From contig CAZUJF010000009.1 in the NCBI GenBank assembly GCA_964619955.1, positions 98,647 to 162,646 on the forward strand: 64,000 nt of DNA. The letters run 5' to 3'. The position numbers and the translations under genes are program-made. This stretch comes from JACQFK01 sp964619955 (GTDB lineage Bacteria; Planctomycetota; MHYJ01; JACPRB01). Below are positions 61,691 through 64,000 of the stretch, piece by piece (the first letter of the stretch is position 1; each line of letters begins with the position of its first letter). Below the pieces are notes generated by a model, which saw nothing but the letters and a program-made list of their open reading frames with translations, had not been told where the DNA came from and ran no database searches.

Positions 61691-62586
61691 TACCAGGCCA
61701 GCGCCGCGCATTCCCTCGCCACGAACCAGGGCTCCTTCGCGAGCCGCCGCGTCATCCGGCACGGCGCCGTGACGCAGCCGATCCCGAGCCGGCCCGCCGC
61801 GAGTTTGATCCGCGCCAGGTGGTAGTAATGGCTCACCGCCACCACCCGCCGCACGCGCAGATTCCGGAAGGTCTCCCACGTGTTGACGCCCCTCGGATCG
61901 GCGTCGATGGCGTCCGCGCCCACGCCCGCCGCCCGCGCAAGGCGGATCATGACCGGGACCTCGTCGGGGGCGCCCGAGAGTACGAGACGCGGAGCGACGC
62001 CCTGCAGCACGAGCCGCGCGCCGTGCGCCACCCGGTCCTCCAGCGCCAGGGACGGTCTGCCGTCCTCATGGACCCGGGCGCCCAGGACGACGACGGCGTC
62101 CGCCGGCCGCGTGTAATCGCTCAAGCCGAAGGTAAGGATGACCAGCAAGGCGAGGACGGGCCCCGCCAGGACGGCTCCCGCGGCCAGAAACGGCTTCGAA
62201 GCGGCCGGACCCTCGCGCAGCGTGCGCGCGATGCCCGCCGCGAAGAGAGCCGCGCTCAGCAGCGTGAACGGCAGGGGCGCGGCGGGAAGACCCGCCGAAC
62301 GCAGCACCAGATGCTCCACCGCGTTGAGCAGCGCCAGCAGGAGCGCGGCGGTCAGCACGAGGGCGGAGGCGCGGGATTTCACGAGCAGGGCCGGCCCCGG
62401 CAGAAGGCCGAGGACGGAGGGCAGCGGGAATCCGCCCGGCCGGCGGAGGAACGACGACACGACCGGCTGGGACCCGCCGAACAATCCCCGCACCGCGTCG
62501 GCCACCAGCAGGGCGCCGACGAAGAGCAGAACGCCCTCGAGCAGGGACGCGGCGGCGCGGCGGGCGGATGAACGGCGGACGGCCAT
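61672..62586 (-). CDS. DUF218 (YdcF/ElyC-like) membrane protein
   Basis: 304 residues. The N-terminal half has about 4 membrane segments (LLEGVLLFVGALLVADAV, ALVLTAALLLALLNAVEHL, FTLLSAALFAAGIA, LAGPVLALLVILTFG). The DUF218 domain follows: ADAVVVLGARVHEDGRPSLALEDRVAHGARL, RLVLSGAPDE, NTWETFRNL, RVVAVSHYYHLARIKLAAG. YdcF/SanA/ElyC proteins act in envelope metabolism. The function here is open. It is preceded by the terminator of the third groEL. Confidence 0.85.
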   Translation of the reverse strand: MAVRRSSARRAAASLLEGVLLFVGALLVADAVRGLFGGSQPVVSSFLRRPGGFPLPSVLGLLPGPALLVKSRASALVLTAALLLALLNAVEHLVLRSAGLPAAPLPFTLLSAALFAAGIARTLREGPAASKPFLAAGAVLAGPVLALLVILTFGLSDYTRPADAVVVLGARVHEDGRPSLALEDRVAHGARLVLQGVAPRLVLSGAPDEVPVMIRLARAAGVGADAIDADPRGVNTWETFRNLRVRRVVAVSHYYHLARIKLAAGRLGIGCVTAPCRMTRRLAKEPWFVARECAALAWYYLRRV

Positions 62587-62623
62587 GGACTCCCCTCTCT
62601 CTCGGCGGGCGGGAGTATAGCAT

Positions 62624-62661
62624 TTAAAAAAGAAACGCCCCGGTCGTCTCCGACCGGGGCG
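62624..62661 (-). terminator. intrinsic terminator of the third groEL
   Basis: 11-bp perfect stem (62636-62646 with 62651-62661), 4-nt loop, then TTTCTTTTTTAAA on the minus strand, 28 nt after the stop codon. A textbook terminator. Confidence 0.95.
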
Positions 62662-62688
62662 TCCCGTGGATGCGATGAAGCGAAGGGC

Positions 62689-64000
62689 TTAGAACTCGTC
62701 TCCCATGCCCTCGCCGCCGGCCTTCGGAGCTTCCTTCTTCTCGGGAATCTCCGCGATGATGGCGTCCGTGGTCAGCAGCAGAGAGCTGACGCTCGCCGCG
62801 TTCTGAAGCGCGCTGCGGACGACCTTCGTCGGGTCGATCACGCCGAACTTCAGCATGTCGCCGTATTCCAGGGTGTCGGCGTTGAAGCCGAAGTTCGTGT
62901 CCTTGGCGTCGCGGACCTTGTCGATCACCACGCCGCCGTCCACGCCCGAGTTCTGGGCGATCTGCTTGATGGGGGCCTCGACGGCGCGGCGGATGATGTC
63001 GATGCCGGTGCGCTCGTCGTCGTTGGCGGGCTTGACCTTGTCCAGCGCCTTGGAGGCGCGGATCAGGGCGACGCCGCCGCCGGGCAGGATGCCCTCCTCG
63101 ACGGCCGCGCGCGTCGCGTGCAGCGCGTCCTCGACGCGGAGCTTCTTCTCCTTCATCTCGATCTCGGTGGCCGCGCAGACGTTGATCTGCGCCACGCCGC
63201 CGGCGAGCTTCGCGAGGCGCTCCTGGAGCTTTTCCTTGTCGTAGTCCGAGGTCGTCGTCTCCATCTCCTTGCGGATCTGGCCGATGCGGCCCTGGATGGC
63301 CTTCGTGTCGCCGGCGCCCTCGACGATCGTGGTGTTCTCCTTCTCGACCACGATCTTCTTCGCCCGGCCCAGCAGGCTGATGTCCACCTTCTCCAGGTCG
63401 ATGCCCAGGTCCTCGAAGATGGCCTTGCCGCCGGTGAGGACGGCGATGTCCTCCATCATGGCCTTGCGGCGGTCCCCGTAGCCGGGGGCCTTCACGGCGC
63501 AGATGTTCAGCGTGCCGCGCAGCTTGTTCACCACGAGCGTCGCCAGGGCGTCGCCCTCGATGTCCTCGCTGATGATGAGCAGGGGCTTGCCGGTCTTCGC
63601 GATCTTCTCGAGCAGCGGGATCAGGTCCTTCACCGTCGAGATCTTCTTCTCGTGGATCAGGATGTAGCAGTCCTTGAGCGTCGCCTTCATCTCCTCGGGC
63701 TCGGTGACGAAGTACGGGGAGAGGTAGCCCTTGTCGAACTGCATGCCCTCGACCCACTCGACGTAGGTCTCGAGGCCCTTGCCCTCCTCCACCGTGATGA
63801 CCCCGTCCTTGCCGACCTTCTGCATCGCTTCCGCGAGCATCTTGCCGGTGTCGGCGTCGCCGCCCGCGGCGATGGTGCCGACGTTGCGGACCTCGGAGAT
63901 GTCGTCCAGGCGGACGGGCTTGGAGAGCCGCTTGAGCTCGGCGATGATCGTCTCGACCGCCTTGTCGATGCCGCGCTTGAGCGCGATCGGGTTGGCGCCG
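62689..64000 (-). CDS. groEL: chaperonin GroEL (paralogue C), N-terminus beyond the window
   Basis: About 436 residues visible; roughly the first 110 lie outside. The reverse strand from 64000 reads GANPIALKRGIDKAVETI, then VRNVGTIAAGGDADTGKML. Further on: GVITVEEGKGLETYVEWVEG, LSPYFVTEPEEM, PLLIISEDIEGDALATLVVN, ILPGGGVALIRAS. The C-terminus is KAGGEGMGDEF, a Gly/Met-containing tail, which the other two copies lack. This makes it the most canonical of the three and perhaps the housekeeping copy. It stands apart from groES and has its own terminator. Confidence 0.95.
   Translation of the reverse strand, partial: GANPIALKRGIDKAVETIIAELKRLSKPVRLDDISEVRNVGTIAAGGDADTGKMLAEAMQKVGKDGVITVEEGKGLETYVEWVEGMQFDKGYLSPYFVTEPEEMKATLKDCYILIHEKKISTVKDLIPLLEKIAKTGKPLLIISEDIEGDALATLVVNKLRGTLNICAVKAPGYGDRRKAMMEDIAVLTGGKAIFEDLGIDLEKVDISLLGRAKKIVVEKENTTIVEGAGDTKAIQGRIGQIRKEMETTTSDYDKEKLQERLAKLAGGVAQINVCAATEIEMKEKKLRVEDALHATRAAVEEGILPGGGVALIRASKALDKVKPANDDERTGIDIIRRAVEAPIKQIAQNSGVDGGVVIDKVRDAKDTNFGFNADTLEYGDMLKFGVIDPTKVVRSALQNAASVSSLLLTTDAIIAEIPEKKEAPKAGGEGMGDEF

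Overview
The window is GC-rich bacterial chromosome with almost no non-coding space, one scaffold gap (100 N, 58723-58822) and genes cut at both ends. The gene mix points to Planctomycetota or a neighbouring phylum. Signs are a planctomycete-type cytochrome c (PSCyt1-like) protein, a DUF1080 secreted protein, a secreted sulfatase, three GroEL paralogues, a TPR protein carrying RNA polymerase alpha-CTD domains, and several type IV pilus ATPases. A peptidoglycan/division set (ftsW, murG, murC, murB, ddl, ftsQ) is present, so a classical FtsZ-less Planctomycetia member is less likely. This placement is inference.

Layout. 1-1.8 kb: a cut PfkB sugar kinase diverging from an aldo/keto reductase. 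1.7-12.4 kb: a long minus-strand type IV pilus block (pilT, a lone MshEN protein, pilB, pilC, a PilS-like kinase, an O-antigen-ligase/TPR protein, a DUF393 protein), preceded by an OmpA lipoprotein and prepilin peptidase. 12.4-16.2 kb: TPR/alpha-CTD protein diverging from a PQQ-type beta-propeller. 16.2-21.6 kb: chaperone operon groEL-groES-groEL-dnaJ-grpE. 21.7-24.3 kb: FlgM-like protein, secreted TPR protein, tRNA-Pro(CGG) with nested inverted repeats, a membrane protein and an FHA protein. 24.3-27.4 kb: KDPG-type aldolase and 2-keto-3-deoxygalactonokinase (galactonate catabolism) and a TauE-family exporter. 27.4-31 kb: a candidate structured ncRNA behind a near-consensus promoter, a degenerate-receiver response regulator, serA, efp, ndk. 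31-37.3 kb: two more PilT-type ATPases and smc. 37.3-44.7 kb: rsgA, an NrdD-like ATP-cone protein, nrdR, mnmE, a LacI-HTH/PilZ fusion, yidC and a Trm112-like protein. 44.7-47 kb: a three-gene coupled operon ending in an O6-alkylguanine-DNA alkyltransferase whose acceptor cysteine codon is TGA. 47-50 kb: cysteine hydrolase, cytochrome c, DUF1080 protein, exonuclease III. 50-59 kb: dcw-type cluster interrupted by a C25-like peptidase and a sulfatase. 59-64 kb: FMN-binding/cytochrome protein, nnrD, macrodomain protein, DUF218 protein, and a third groEL running off the end.

Main points. (1) The alkyltransferase at 44743-45195 reads straight through TGA at the position of the PCHRV cysteine, and a 6-bp hairpin with a GGUCCC loop sits 15 nt downstream, so it is a strong candidate selenoprotein. 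(2) A LacI-type DNA-binding domain is fused to a PilZ domain. (3) A highly expressed ncRNA probably lies at about 27362-27591. (4) Many single genes have a -10 hexamer 6-9 nt before the start codon, which suggests frequent leaderless transcription and moves three starts. (5) Minus-strand operons are tightly coupled by 4-base ATGA/GTGA/TTGA overlaps.
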